NCBI GenBank assembly: GCA_002434245.1
Contig: DJJR01000003.1
Span: forward strand, 1-38,120
DNA length: 38,120 nucleotides
Reading direction: 5' to 3'
Source of the DNA: Pelosinus fermentans
GTDB taxonomy: Bacteria > Bacillota > Negativicutes > DSM-13327
Shown here: in pieces, positions 26,121-34,065 of the stretch
How the letters are laid out: every line of letters begins with the position of its first letter
Numbering within the stretch: the first letter of the stretch is position 1
Translations under genes and position numbers: made by a program
The notes under the pieces: generated by a model
Seen by the model: only the letters and a program-made list of their open reading frames with translations
Told to the model about the DNA's origin: nothing
Databases searched by the model: none

Positions 26121-26310
26121 CAATTAAGAAACCACATGAGGAATCACATCTATGAAAGGAGGAACTTAATTTTAGGGTCATAAAGAAAAGTGACTAAAAA
26201 CAAGCCAATACATGTTTAGTCCAAGGGATGATTCATGGAGATGTTAGTAAATGAGGGAGGAGCATCCGGCTAGGAAATCTTGAAATTAGACAAAGGAGTG
26301 TTACAAAATA

Positions 26311-27558
26311 ATGAATTACGCATTAATATCAATTATTGCACTTGTTCTAGCAATTGTAATTGGGGTCAGACGAAAAGCCAATATTGGGGTTATCGCTATG
26401 TTCTTCGCCTTTGCTTTAGGACATTTTGTTTTTGGTTTGAAAGACAAAGATATGATTATGAAAGGTTGGCCTCTTGGAATTTTCTTTATAATGATGTCAG
26501 CTATGTTCATGTTTTCATTTGCGACTGTAAATGGATCGACTAAACTGTTAGCTGAAAAACTGGCATATGCAATCAGAAACTACGCAAGATTGCTTCCCTG
26601 GGCATTTATGCTTGCTACAGCCTTACTAACAGGGGTAGGAGCGGATCCATCGGTTGTTATTTTTATGCTGCCAATTGCTTTGATTGCTGGTGAGAAAAGT
26701 GAAATTAATCCACTTATGTTATGTGTGATGATACTTGGCGGTGCGCTGGCGGGCGGAGCTTCACCAGTGAGTGTTATTGGTATTGTTACTTCCGGGCTGG
26801 CTGCCAAAGAAGGTGTAGCTAATTATTTGCCGATATGGTTCGCGACGATAACGACAATCGTATCCTTATCGATTATTGCCTACTTTGGACTTGGCGGATT
26901 AAACATTAAAAAAGGTGAAAATGTAGAATACCAAAAGCCTGAACCCTTTAATGCCAAACAGGTAAAGACTTTATGTGTTATAGCGGGTGCACTGTCTTTG
27001 ATACTCCTTTTCAAGGTGGATATCGGGGCTGCTACTTTTATTGGATCAGGAATATTGTTGATGCTAGGTGTGGCTGACGAAAAAGAAGCTGTAAAATCGG
27101 TTAACTGGGGTGTATTGCTGCTAGTTGGCGGTACCGGGATTTTAGTATATGTAATGACAGAGGTTGGCGGCGTAAAAATGATGTCTCTGTTCCTGTCATC
27201 AATTATGACGGAAAATACAGCAGCGCCAATCATGGCTCTAATAGCGGGTCTTATGACCTGTGTTTCGAGTGCTACCGGAGTTGTAATGCCTACCTTATTT
27301 CCAACCATAAATGGGATCGTACAAGAATTGCACGGCGCAGTATCTCCTGTTGAGATTATGCAGGGAATACAAGCTGCAGCAATTGGTGCAGTGCCCTATA
27401 GTCCTCTTTCGGCATTGGGGGCAATGGCGATGGCGTCTCTGCCGGAGAATATTGACAGTAAAAAGCTCTTTACTCAATTGATTTTTACGGCTGTTGCAGC
27501 CTTACTTTGGACAATGCTTTTAACTTTCTTGGGAGTATTTGATATTTTTATCAAATAG
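26311..27558 (+). CDS. MatC/SLC13-like carboxylate carrier
   Basis: A 415-residue membrane protein with about eleven hydrophobic segments. The N-terminal half resembles the dicarboxylate carrier MatC N-terminal family (GVRRKANIGVIAM near the start, GVGADPSVVIFMLPIALIAG, then GGALAGGASPVSVIGIVTS). The second half repeats the pattern with ATGVVMPTLFPTI. Gly/Ser/Pro-rich re-entrant turns like these are typical of dicarboxylate transporters (ion transporter superfamily). It is the best candidate for cytoplasmic-membrane import of the island's substrate. AAAGGAG lies upstream of the ATG. It is alone under its sigma-54 promoter with palindrome B; the next gene has its own promoter. Confidence 0.82.
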   Translation: MNYALISIIALVLAIVIGVRRKANIGVIAMFFAFALGHFVFGLKDKDMIMKGWPLGIFFIMMSAMFMFSFATVNGSTKLLAEKLAYAIRNYARLLPWAFMLATALLTGVGADPSVVIFMLPIALIAGEKSEINPLMLCVMILGGALAGGASPVSVIGIVTSGLAAKEGVANYLPIWFATITTIVSLSIIAYFGLGGLNIKKGENVEYQKPEPFNAKQVKTLCVIAGALSLILLFKVDIGAATFIGSGILLMLGVADEKEAVKSVNWGVLLLVGGTGILVYVMTEVGGVKMMSLFLSSIMTENTAAPIMALIAGLMTCVSSATGVVMPTLFPTINGIVQELHGAVSPVEIMQGIQAAAIGAVPYSPLSALGAMAMASLPENIDSKKLFTQLIFTAVAALLWTMLLTFLGVFDIFIK

Positions 27559-27611
27559 AATTGGGCACTGTGAAAATCAAAAGAAAAAAGCTTGTTGTAC
27601 AAAATGATTGG

Positions 27612-27651
27612 AAATTATGAAAATGGAATAAAAATTCCGATTATGGAATTT
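27612..27651. promoter_or_regulatory. Candidate sigma-54 enhancer palindrome D (CoA-transferase operon)
   Basis: A degenerate copy centred at 27631.5. The core TGGAAT-AAAA-ATTCCG is conserved, the right arm ends ATTATGG as in the other copies, and outer AAATT/AATTT pairs are present. The left CCAYAA half is lost. Its centre is 95.5 bp upstream of the -24 GG at 27727. Confidence 0.5.
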
Positions 27652-27724
27652 TAACTGGCATCTGCCAGTGTTGACAAAAGCTTATATCTCAACGAATACA
27701 GCCTTTTTTGGATATAGAGAAGAC

Positions 27725-27742
27725 ATGGCATGAATATTGCAA
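27725..27742 (+). promoter_or_regulatory. Sigma-54 promoter of CoA-transferase operon
   Basis: ATGGCAT-GAATA-TTGCAA: GG at 27727-27728 and GC at 27739-27740 with a 10-base gap. The -12 lies about 68 bases before the CoA-transferase start. Confidence 0.8.
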
Positions 27743-27807
27743 CAATAACTTTTGAGTGATTGTGGACTTCAATTTTGCAAATTAATAAAAATGAAGGGGA
27801 GAAAATT

Positions 27808-29010
27808 ATGACGGAAAACAAAAAAGCTTTGGAAGGTATCAGAGTACTCGATATGACGCAATTTTTAGCAGGACCTTACTGTGGGCTAACTCTTGCAGAT
27901 ATGGGAGCGGAAGTTGTTAAAATTGAAAATCCTCGGGGCGGCGATTTTGTGAGGATAGCAGTGCCGCAGGTTAACGGTGTAAGCATGTATTTTGAGAACA
28001 TGAACCGCGGCAAAAAAAGTATTACTGTGAATGTGAAAACCAAGGAAGGTAAAGAGATTTTCACCAAACTTCTTGCTGATGCCGATGTGTTGATCGAGAA
28101 TAACCGCCCAGGTGTTATGGAGAGGTTAGGATTTTCCTATGAGCAAGCAAAGAAAATTAATCGCGGTATTATTTACTGTTCCATTTCTGGATTTGGTCAG
28201 ACGGGTCCCTACAGCCAAGAGCCTGGCTATGATTTGATTGGACAGGCCATGTCAGGAGCTATGAGCATTACCGGGATGAAAGGGCAGATTCCTTTAAAAT
28301 ATGGTGTACCAATCGGCGATGTACTCGGTGGCATGAATGGCGTTATCGGAATTTTGGCTGCTCTTAATTATCGCAATCAAACTGGTGAAGGTCAGCATAT
28401 TGATACGGCGCTGGTTGATGGTCTGGTATCCAGTTTGCTGACAAATTCGATGGCTTACTTTGTAGATGGTACAATTCCCGGACGCAGCGGTAATCGTTAC
28501 TTTAATGCTTACCCTTACGATTCTTTTGCAGCAAAGGATGGCGAGTATGTAGTTGCCTGCGGTACAGATCCGCATTTTGCCGCTATGGCCAATGTCATGG
28601 GGATGCCGGAATTACTTGAGGATCCTCGGTTTAAAGAATTCCTTATCCGTAAATCCGGTGACAATCCGGATGCTTTGAAAGCTATCATTGATAAGTGGAG
28701 CAGTGATAAGACGATCGAAGAATGCGTAAGCACTTTCAAGGCAGCGCAAATTCCAGTTGCTCCAATTTATAATATAAAACAAATGGCTGAAGATAAGCAT
28801 ATTAGAGAAGCAAGACAAATGTTTGTAGAAGTGGATCATCCTGTAGCTGGCAAAATCACGATTACTGGCAACCCCGTTAAAATGTCTGAGACCCCGACGA
28901 ATCCGACAAAATGTGCTCCTATCTTGGGTGAGCATAATGAGGAGATTTACGCGAAACTTGGTTTTGATAGCGCTACATTAAAGGAATACAAGGAAAAGAA
29001 TATTATTTAA
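27808..29010 (+). CDS. Class III (CaiB/BaiF) CoA-transferase
   Basis: A 400-residue protein. It moves CoA from an acyl-CoA donor to a carboxylic acid without ATP. The N-terminal signature LEGIRVLDMTQFLAGPYCG and ADMGAEVVKIE is typical, ENNRPGVMERLG follows, and the catalytic Asp is D142 in GYDLIGQAMSG. It is full length for the family. ATG 27808 has AGGGGAGA upstream; an in-frame ATG at 27760 has no site. The adjacent lyase gene suggests the acceptor is a hydroxylated dicarboxylate that is then cleaved. Succinyl-CoA:citramalate and succinyl-CoA:HMG transferases belong to this family, but sequence alone does not fix the substrate. Confidence 0.9.
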   Translation: MTENKKALEGIRVLDMTQFLAGPYCGLTLADMGAEVVKIENPRGGDFVRIAVPQVNGVSMYFENMNRGKKSITVNVKTKEGKEIFTKLLADADVLIENNRPGVMERLGFSYEQAKKINRGIIYCSISGFGQTGPYSQEPGYDLIGQAMSGAMSITGMKGQIPLKYGVPIGDVLGGMNGVIGILAALNYRNQTGEGQHIDTALVDGLVSSLLTNSMAYFVDGTIPGRSGNRYFNAYPYDSFAAKDGEYVVACGTDPHFAAMANVMGMPELLEDPRFKEFLIRKSGDNPDALKAIIDKWSSDKTIEECVSTFKAAQIPVAPIYNIKQMAEDKHIREARQMFVEVDHPVAGKITITGNPVKMSETPTNPTKCAPILGEHNEEIYAKLGFDSATLKEYKEKNII

Positions 29011-29094
29011 GATGAGATGGCTAATTGTAAACGGTCATTGAGAATAAGGATAGTAGTGAATGGGTTTTAACAATGATTCAAGGGAGGATTAAGA

Positions 29095-30003
29095 ATGAAC
29101 TTACCTAAAAAGGTTGAGATTATCGAAGTCGGACCACGTGATGGCTTTCAGAATATTAAAGAATGGATTCCAACAGAAACAAAATTAGAAATTATTGAAG
29201 ATTTAGTTGGCTGCGGATTTAAGAAAATGGAAGTTACAGCCTTTGTTCATCCCAAAGCTGTACCGCAAATGGCCGATGCAAAAGAAATAATAAGTACCGT
29301 CAAAGCCAAATATAAGGATATTGTATTTATGGCACTGACGCCTAATTTAAGAGGAGTAACCAATGCTATCGAAGCAGGAGCAGATCAAGTAGGCTATATT
29401 ATCTCTGCCAGTGATCGGCATAACTTTGAAAATACAAAACAAACGATTGATCAGTCACTTGAAGGCTTGGGTGAAGTCTGTAAGGTTAAAGGTAATACTA
29501 AGGTTCAGTTGTCCATTCCTACTGTGTTTAATTGCCCATGGGGTGGAAAAGTACCAGCGGAGAATGTAATTAAAATTATTAAATATGGTTTATCTGTAGG
29601 GGTAAACGATATAGGATTAGCCGATACTGTTGGTTCAGCTCACCCGCTGCAGGTAAAAGAACTGCTGGAGATCTTAAAGGTAGAGTTTCCGGATTTAAAT
29701 CCGGTCTTACACCTCCATGATACCCAAGGTATGGCAATGGCAAGTATTGTTGCTGCTATGCAAACAGGGATTACCCGATTTGAAACCGCTATGGGAGGCT
29801 TGGGAGGTTGTCCGTTCGCCCCCGGAGCTGCAGGTAATGTTGCAACAGAAGATTTAGTTAATATGCTGGAAAAAATGGGTATCGACACTGGCATTAATTT
29901 TGAAAAATTGATTGCAGCAGCTTTCAGTGCGCAAGAAAAATTGCCTGTACCCATTAGCAGCCGAATTACAAGCGCTATAGCGTGCCAAGTACACTTAGAT
30001 TAA
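29095..30003 (+). CDS. HMG-CoA-lyase-family enzyme (DRE-TIM metallolyase)
   Basis: A 302-residue TIM-barrel lyase. Visible active-site elements are VGPRDGFQN (catalytic Arg and metal Asp), the metal ligands in LHLHDTQG, and the catalytic-loop Cys in GGLGGCPFAPGAAGNVATEDL. Family members cleave 3-hydroxy-3-methylglutaryl-CoA to acetyl-CoA and acetoacetate; some relatives act on citramalyl-CoA or longer analogues. Where human HMGCL has SFVSPKWVPQM this protein reads AFVHPKAVPQM, altering a conserved segment next to the active site, so another substrate is possible. The RBS is GGGAGG. It is 84 bp after the CoA-transferase, probably co-transcribed. A relic of a second copy lies at 11066-11131. 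Confidence 0.9.
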   Translation: MNLPKKVEIIEVGPRDGFQNIKEWIPTETKLEIIEDLVGCGFKKMEVTAFVHPKAVPQMADAKEIISTVKAKYKDIVFMALTPNLRGVTNAIEAGADQVGYIISASDRHNFENTKQTIDQSLEGLGEVCKVKGNTKVQLSIPTVFNCPWGGKVPAENVIKIIKYGLSVGVNDIGLADTVGSAHPLQVKELLEILKVEFPDLNPVLHLHDTQGMAMASIVAAMQTGITRFETAMGGLGGCPFAPGAAGNVATEDLVNMLEKMGIDTGINFEKLIAAAFSAQEKLPVPISSRITSAIACQVHLD

Positions 30004-30277
30004 AAACCTTGGAGATATTGGTTAAATATTGTGTTGAGGGAGTTCGGAAAATCTTTCGCATCAACATTGTTCTTCCTCAGCACGATATACCTTTTTGGTC
30101 TCATCGTTTAGTAATCCGAGACGCTTTACTCCTTAGTGTTTTCCATAGGTTGGAATACTTCTTTGCTCACCTTTTTAAAAACCGCGTGTTTGCATGGCTT
30201 GGCAGTTACGAATCATGGATTTGTCTTCAAATAAAAGTGGTCAATTTTTCCGTCAATTAAATGCGAGGAGACGGTTT
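30004..30277. other. Intergenic stretch before ATPase gene, nothing assigned
   Basis: No sigma-54 motif, strong hairpin or recognisable gene was found. Fragmented open frames exist on both strands but lack ribosome-binding sites and family similarity. The downstream genes may be reached by read-through from 27725 or from an unrecognised promoter here. Confidence 0.4.
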
Positions 30278-30970
30278 ATGAACAGTATGTACAAAAAGTT
30301 CACAATGAATCAATCAAATTTTATCTTTGTTGGTGAAGCCGGAAGCGGCAAGAGTGAGATTGCTATAAATTTTGCAAAATATCTTGTTGATCTGGGTGAA
30401 AAACCAGTACATTTCTTTGATATGGATATGACAAAACCATTGTTCCGTTCCAGAGATGTGCAGAGTGAAATTGAAAACATGGGAATTATTTTTCATCATC
30501 AGGAACAGTTTTTTGATGCACCAACTATTGTAGGTGGCGTTAACCGTCTTTTAAAGGATGACAGCTGTTATGTGGTTATGGATATTGGTGGCAATGATAC
30601 AGGTGCACGTGCTATAGGTGGATTTGCTCCTAAATTAAATAAAGAGAATACAATTGTTTATTATGTTCTTAATGCTTACCGCCCTTGGTCAGGTGACGTG
30701 AATCATATTGATGGGACATTGTCATCCATATTGAACATATCTCATATTAAGTTCGATAAAGTACGCATGATAAGCAATCCCAATAATGGAATTACGACAA
30801 CCGTAGAAGAGGTATTAGAAGGAAACCAAAAAATGCTTGAAATGATTGGAACGCTAATGAATATTGAGTTCACCTGCGTCAGGGATACTTTATATGAGTC
30901 CGTAAAAGATAGGACAGATATTCCTTTGATACCGATTCATTTATATCTAACATATCCGTGGAACACATAA
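30278..30970 (+). CDS. P-loop ATPase associated with 2-oxoacid oxidoreductase genes
   Basis: A 230-residue soluble protein with Walker A GEAGSGKSE (from residue 19), a DMDMTKP segment like the deviant switch region of SIMIBI/MinD-type ATPases, and a hydrophobic YVVMDIGGNDTGA Walker-B-like strand. It resembles CobQ/MinD-type nucleotide-binding proteins without a DNA-binding part. ATG 30278 has GAGGAG seven bases upstream; the frame is open for 28 more codons upstream without a site. It directly precedes the ferredoxin and oxidoreductase subunit genes, suggesting a role in their assembly, cofactor insertion or control. I do not know a characterised homologue. Confidence 0.7.
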   Translation: MNSMYKKFTMNQSNFIFVGEAGSGKSEIAINFAKYLVDLGEKPVHFFDMDMTKPLFRSRDVQSEIENMGIIFHHQEQFFDAPTIVGGVNRLLKDDSCYVVMDIGGNDTGARAIGGFAPKLNKENTIVYYVLNAYRPWSGDVNHIDGTLSSILNISHIKFDKVRMISNPNNGITTTVEEVLEGNQKMLEMIGTLMNIEFTCVRDTLYESVKDRTDIPLIPIHLYLTYPWNT

Positions 30971-31053
30971 TTCGCGGCAACCCTTTGATTAGAAAGGGAT
31001 TAATTAGATGAAAAATAAATCATATTTATTTAGAGAGGAGACTTTGATCAAAA

Positions 31054-31257
31054 ATGGCAAAAGTAGAGATTAGATCAGAAAGCTGTAAAAGCTGTCAATA
31101 TTGTGTTAAATTTTGCCCTAAGGGTGTGCTCGCCGTAGGCGACAAAGTTAATGCAAAAGGCTATGAGTATGTAGTACCGGTTAAGATGGATGCTTGTATC
31201 GGATGCTCAATTTGTGCAAGAATGTGTCCGGATGCTGCAATTGAAGTATATAAATAA
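31054..31257 (+). CDS. 2 x 4Fe-4S ferredoxin subunit of 2-oxoacid oxidoreductase (delta)
   Basis: A 67-residue polyferredoxin with two complete 4Fe-4S motifs: CKSCQYCVKFCP (residues 10-21) and CIGCSICARMCP (about 48-59). It is the size and type of the delta subunit of four-subunit KorDABC/VorDABC enzymes, carrying electrons from the beta-subunit cluster to free ferredoxin. The alpha subunit gene begins 14 bp downstream with AAGGAGGA between, so the four genes form one unit. Confidence 0.92.
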   Translation: MAKVEIRSESCKSCQYCVKFCPKGVLAVGDKVNAKGYEYVVPVKMDACIGCSICARMCPDAAIEVYK

Positions 31258-31271
31258 GGAGGAACAGAAAA

Positions 31272-32342
31272 ATGGCTAGAGTATTTATGAAGGGCTGTGA
31301 AGCTATCGCAGAAGCAGCTGTTAGAGCCGGCTGTAGATTTTTTGCCGGATATCCGATTACACCACAAAATGAAATTCCAGAATACTTTGCAAGAAGAATG
31401 CCTGAAGTTGGAGGAATTTTTGTACAAGGAGAAAGCGAAGTTGCTTCTATAAATATGGTGTATGGTGCTGGTTCAACAGGAACAAGATCAATGACATCAT
31501 CATCAAGCTGTGGTATTTCACTAAAAAGTGAAGGTATTTCATATTGTGCATCGGCACGTATACCAATGGTTTTTGCTAATATTTCACGTGGAGGCCCTGG
31601 TGTTGGTTCGATTCATCCAGCGCAGCAGGATTATCTTCAGGCTACTAAAGCTTCAGGTAATGGTGGATTTGAAATGTTAGTGTTTGCTCCATCCACAGTT
31701 CAGGAAGCGATTGATATGACATATAATGCATTTGAGTATGCTCAAAGAGACAGAAACCCTGTTTTAATTCTTTGTGACGGTGTTATCGGAACAATGATGG
31801 AACCAGTCAAGTTGCCTGAAATGAAAACAGATGAAGAAGTTGCTGCATTTAAAGAAGGCAACAAAGAGTGGGCTTGTATCGGACATGGAAAAGATGTTAA
31901 ACGTTCATGGATTGAACCAGGTCACTGGAGAGGCCAGGAAGATGCTAACATCGAAGCGGCAGCTATGTATGAAACATGGGACAAAGATGTACAGGTAGAA
32001 GAATATCTGGTAGAAGATGCCCAAATTGTTATTGCTGCTTATGGTATTTCAGCTCGTGTAGCAAAATCAGCGATTGATATTCTTCGTAAAGAAGGAATCA
32101 AAGTTGGTTTAATCAGACCGATAACAGTACATCCTTTCCCTTATCATTCATTCGAAAAACTCGATTACAGCAGAGTTAAAGCAATACTTGACGTTGAAAT
32201 GTCTATTCCGGCACAGTTAATCTATGACGTGAAGCTGGGTGTTAATAATCGGTGTCCAATAGAAACATGCTTACGTTCAGGCGGACAAATCATGAGTCGT
32301 GACGCAGTGCTAGATGCTGTAAGAAAACTTAACGAAAAGTAG
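31272..32342 (+). CDS. vorB: 2-oxoacid:ferredoxin oxidoreductase alpha subunit (VorB-like)
   Basis: A 356-residue protein with the pyrimidine-binding domain I and transketolase-C-like domain II in the alpha-subunit order. FFAGYPITPQNEIPEYF is the hallmark of the substrate/TPP interface, followed by VQGESEVASINMVYGAG and TSSSSCGISLKSEGISYCA. It looks closest to clostridial proteins annotated VorB (3-methyl-2-oxobutanoate:ferredoxin oxidoreductase). VorB, KorA and indolepyruvate enzymes are hard to separate by eye, so 2-oxoglutarate or 2-oxobutyrate are alternatives. The enzyme decarboxylates a 2-oxoacid to acyl-CoA, reducing ferredoxin. Confidence 0.88.
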   Translation: MARVFMKGCEAIAEAAVRAGCRFFAGYPITPQNEIPEYFARRMPEVGGIFVQGESEVASINMVYGAGSTGTRSMTSSSSCGISLKSEGISYCASARIPMVFANISRGGPGVGSIHPAQQDYLQATKASGNGGFEMLVFAPSTVQEAIDMTYNAFEYAQRDRNPVLILCDGVIGTMMEPVKLPEMKTDEEVAAFKEGNKEWACIGHGKDVKRSWIEPGHWRGQEDANIEAAAMYETWDKDVQVEEYLVEDAQIVIAAYGISARVAKSAIDILRKEGIKVGLIRPITVHPFPYHSFEKLDYSRVKAILDVEMSIPAQLIYDVKLGVNNRCPIETCLRSGGQIMSRDAVLDAVRKLNEK

Positions 32343-32353
32343 GAGGGGCTAAC

Positions 32354-33091
32354 ATGGAAAAAGTTTATTCTAGAACAACCGGTATCCGTGAAGATATGGT
32401 CAATGGCTTTTGCCCTGGTTGTATGCACAGCACCATTATCAAATTAATAGGTGAAGTTCTTGATGAGATGGATATTATGGATAAAGCAGTAGGCGTACTT
32501 GGTATCGGATGCTGTGGACTTCATATGGAATATATGACATATGATAACACCACTGCTCCTCACGGACGTGCCTGCGCCGTTGCAACAGGTATTAAAAGAG
32601 CAAACCCAGATTCCTTGGTTTATACGTACCAAGGAGATGGTGACTTTGCTTCTATCGGACTTGGTGAATCAGTTTCAGCAGCAAACCGTGGTGAAAACAT
32701 TACTGTTATCTTTGTAAACAATGGTATTTATGGTATGACAGGAGGCCAGATGGCTCCTACTACATTATTTGGTATGAAAGCAAGCACAGCACCTAAAGGA
32801 CGTATCGCCGAGGAACATGGATATCCAATGCATATGTGTGAAATCTTAAATCAGCTTACTGCGCCAGCTTATTTAGAGCGTACAAGCTGCAATACTCCGG
32901 CAAATGTAATGAAAACTAAAAAAGCAATCAGAAAAGCATTTGAGAATCAGTTAAATGGTAAAGGATTCTCAATGGTTGAGATTATATCAAATTGTCCAAC
33001 AAACTGGGGCGTTGAGCCACTGGACTCACTTACCTTCATTGAAGAAAAAATGCTTCCAGAATACCCACTGGGTGTAATAAGAGATAAATAG
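32354..33091 (+). CDS. 2-oxoacid:ferredoxin oxidoreductase beta subunit (TPP-binding)
   Basis: A 245-residue protein. The TPP-Mg motif is YQGDGDFASIGLGE followed by NITVIFVNNGIYGMTGGQM. Cysteines in FCPGCMHS and GIGCCGLH, plus a later Cys, fit the 4Fe-4S cluster of the beta subunit. It is the catalytic partner of the alpha subunit encoded 11 bp upstream; AGGAGGGG precedes the ATG. The length is normal for KorB/VorA-type proteins. Confidence 0.92.
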   Translation: MEKVYSRTTGIREDMVNGFCPGCMHSTIIKLIGEVLDEMDIMDKAVGVLGIGCCGLHMEYMTYDNTTAPHGRACAVATGIKRANPDSLVYTYQGDGDFASIGLGESVSAANRGENITVIFVNNGIYGMTGGQMAPTTLFGMKASTAPKGRIAEEHGYPMHMCEILNQLTAPAYLERTSCNTPANVMKTKKAIRKAFENQLNGKGFSMVEIISNCPTNWGVEPLDSLTFIEEKMLPEYPLGVIRDK

Positions 33092-33103
33092 GAGGAAGAA
33101 GAT

Positions 33104-33649
33104 ATGGAAACAAACTTGTGTGTTGCCGGATTTGGCGGACAGGGTGTTATGACACTTGGAAAATTCTTAGCGGAAGCAACCTGTGATTCTACAGATAAAA
33201 ACGTTACTTTCTTCCCTTCATATGGAGCTGAGCAGCGTGGTGGTACAGCAAACTGCTTCGTTGTGATTTCGGATGAAATGGTAGGAGCACCTTTAGGTGA
33301 CGTTATGGATGATTTGATTGTGATGAACGAACCATCATTGGACCGATTTATTGGTACATTAAAAGAAGGTGGTACACTTTTTGTTAACAGCTCAATCGTT
33401 AAAGGAGAGATTACAAGAAAAGATGCTAAAGTCGTTTCTGCTCCTGTAACAGAACTCGCTCTTGAGCTTGGAAATGCAAAGGTTCTTAATGTTATCATGC
33501 TGGGTATATATATTGGTTATACTGAAGTTGTTTCTCTTGAAGTTGTTTGGGGAACAATCGAGCACAAACTTGGTAAAAAACCAAAGTTACTTCCATTAAA
33601 CAAAGAAGCTTTTGAAAAAGGTCTTGCAATCGGAAGATCGCAGAGATAA
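33104..33649 (+). CDS. 2-oxoacid:ferredoxin oxidoreductase gamma subunit
   Basis: A 181-residue protein. The N-terminal CVAGFGGQGVMTLGKFLAEA and the SYGAEQRGGTANCFVVIS segment define the gamma/catalytic-domain III that binds CoA in this superfamily. It starts 12 bp after the beta gene with GGAGGAAG. This completes a ferredoxin-alpha-beta-gamma set and ends the unit; a terminator follows about 55 bp later. Confidence 0.92.
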   Translation: METNLCVAGFGGQGVMTLGKFLAEATCDSTDKNVTFFPSYGAEQRGGTANCFVVISDEMVGAPLGDVMDDLIVMNEPSLDRFIGTLKEGGTLFVNSSIVKGEITRKDAKVVSAPVTELALELGNAKVLNVIMLGIYIGYTEVVSLEVVWGTIEHKLGKKPKLLPLNKEAFEKGLAIGRSQR

Positions 33650-33703
33650 AAAGCTGGGATGAATGCCATAGAATCGAATAATTTACTTTTTTATTCATCT
33701 AAT

Positions 33704-33744
33704 ACGCACCCCTTTCGGTTTTGAAGGGGTGCGTCATTTTCTTT
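33704..33744 (+). terminator. Rho-independent terminator after oxidoreductase operon
   Basis: An 11-bp perfect stem ACGCACCCCTT/AAGGGGTGCGT closes a nine-base loop and is followed by T-rich sequence (CATTTTCTTTTT). Confidence 0.85.
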
Positions 33745-33882
33745 TTCTGACTTAGCCAACATAAATTTTAACATACAATGACGTTCTGTAAACGAAACAA
33801 AAAAACCGAATGCGGAATATGATTTATTGGACAAATAACCGAAAATTAAGTAAAATCAGACTTTCTCTAAACCTTATCTGAA

Positions 33883-33900
33883 ACGGCATGAAAGTTGCAT
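33883..33900 (+). promoter_or_regulatory. Sigma-54 promoter of SLH porin gene
   Basis: ACGGCAT-GAAAG-TTGCAT: GG at 33885-33886 and GC at 33897-33898 with 10 bases between. Upstream only a half-match to the GGAAT palindrome is present (CCGAATGCGGAAT at 33806-33818), too weak to assign to the same activator. The leader to the gene is about 155 bases. Confidence 0.7.
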
Positions 33901-34065
33901 ATATCTTAGTTCAGACACTAAGTTAGGACTGGATGAGTTGAGGGGAGGTGTAAGTCATTGTTTCTCAGGACCAGTTCTTGTTGGTGATGGATATGGGATC
34001 TTGAGGAAATAAGAAAACTCAATTTTCCTTATTAGACTCATACATATAAAAATGGAGGAAAAACT

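Noticed and set aside
30981..30998. CCCTTT-N6-AAAGGG hairpin after the ATPase gene as a terminator
   Set aside because: A six-bp stem without a T run; the ferredoxin gene downstream has no separate promoter that I can see, so termination here is unlikely.
33806..33835. Fifth copy of the GGAAT palindrome before the porin promoter
   Set aside because: Only the left half resembles the consensus; the right arm does not pair and the distance (about 65 bp) does not match the others.
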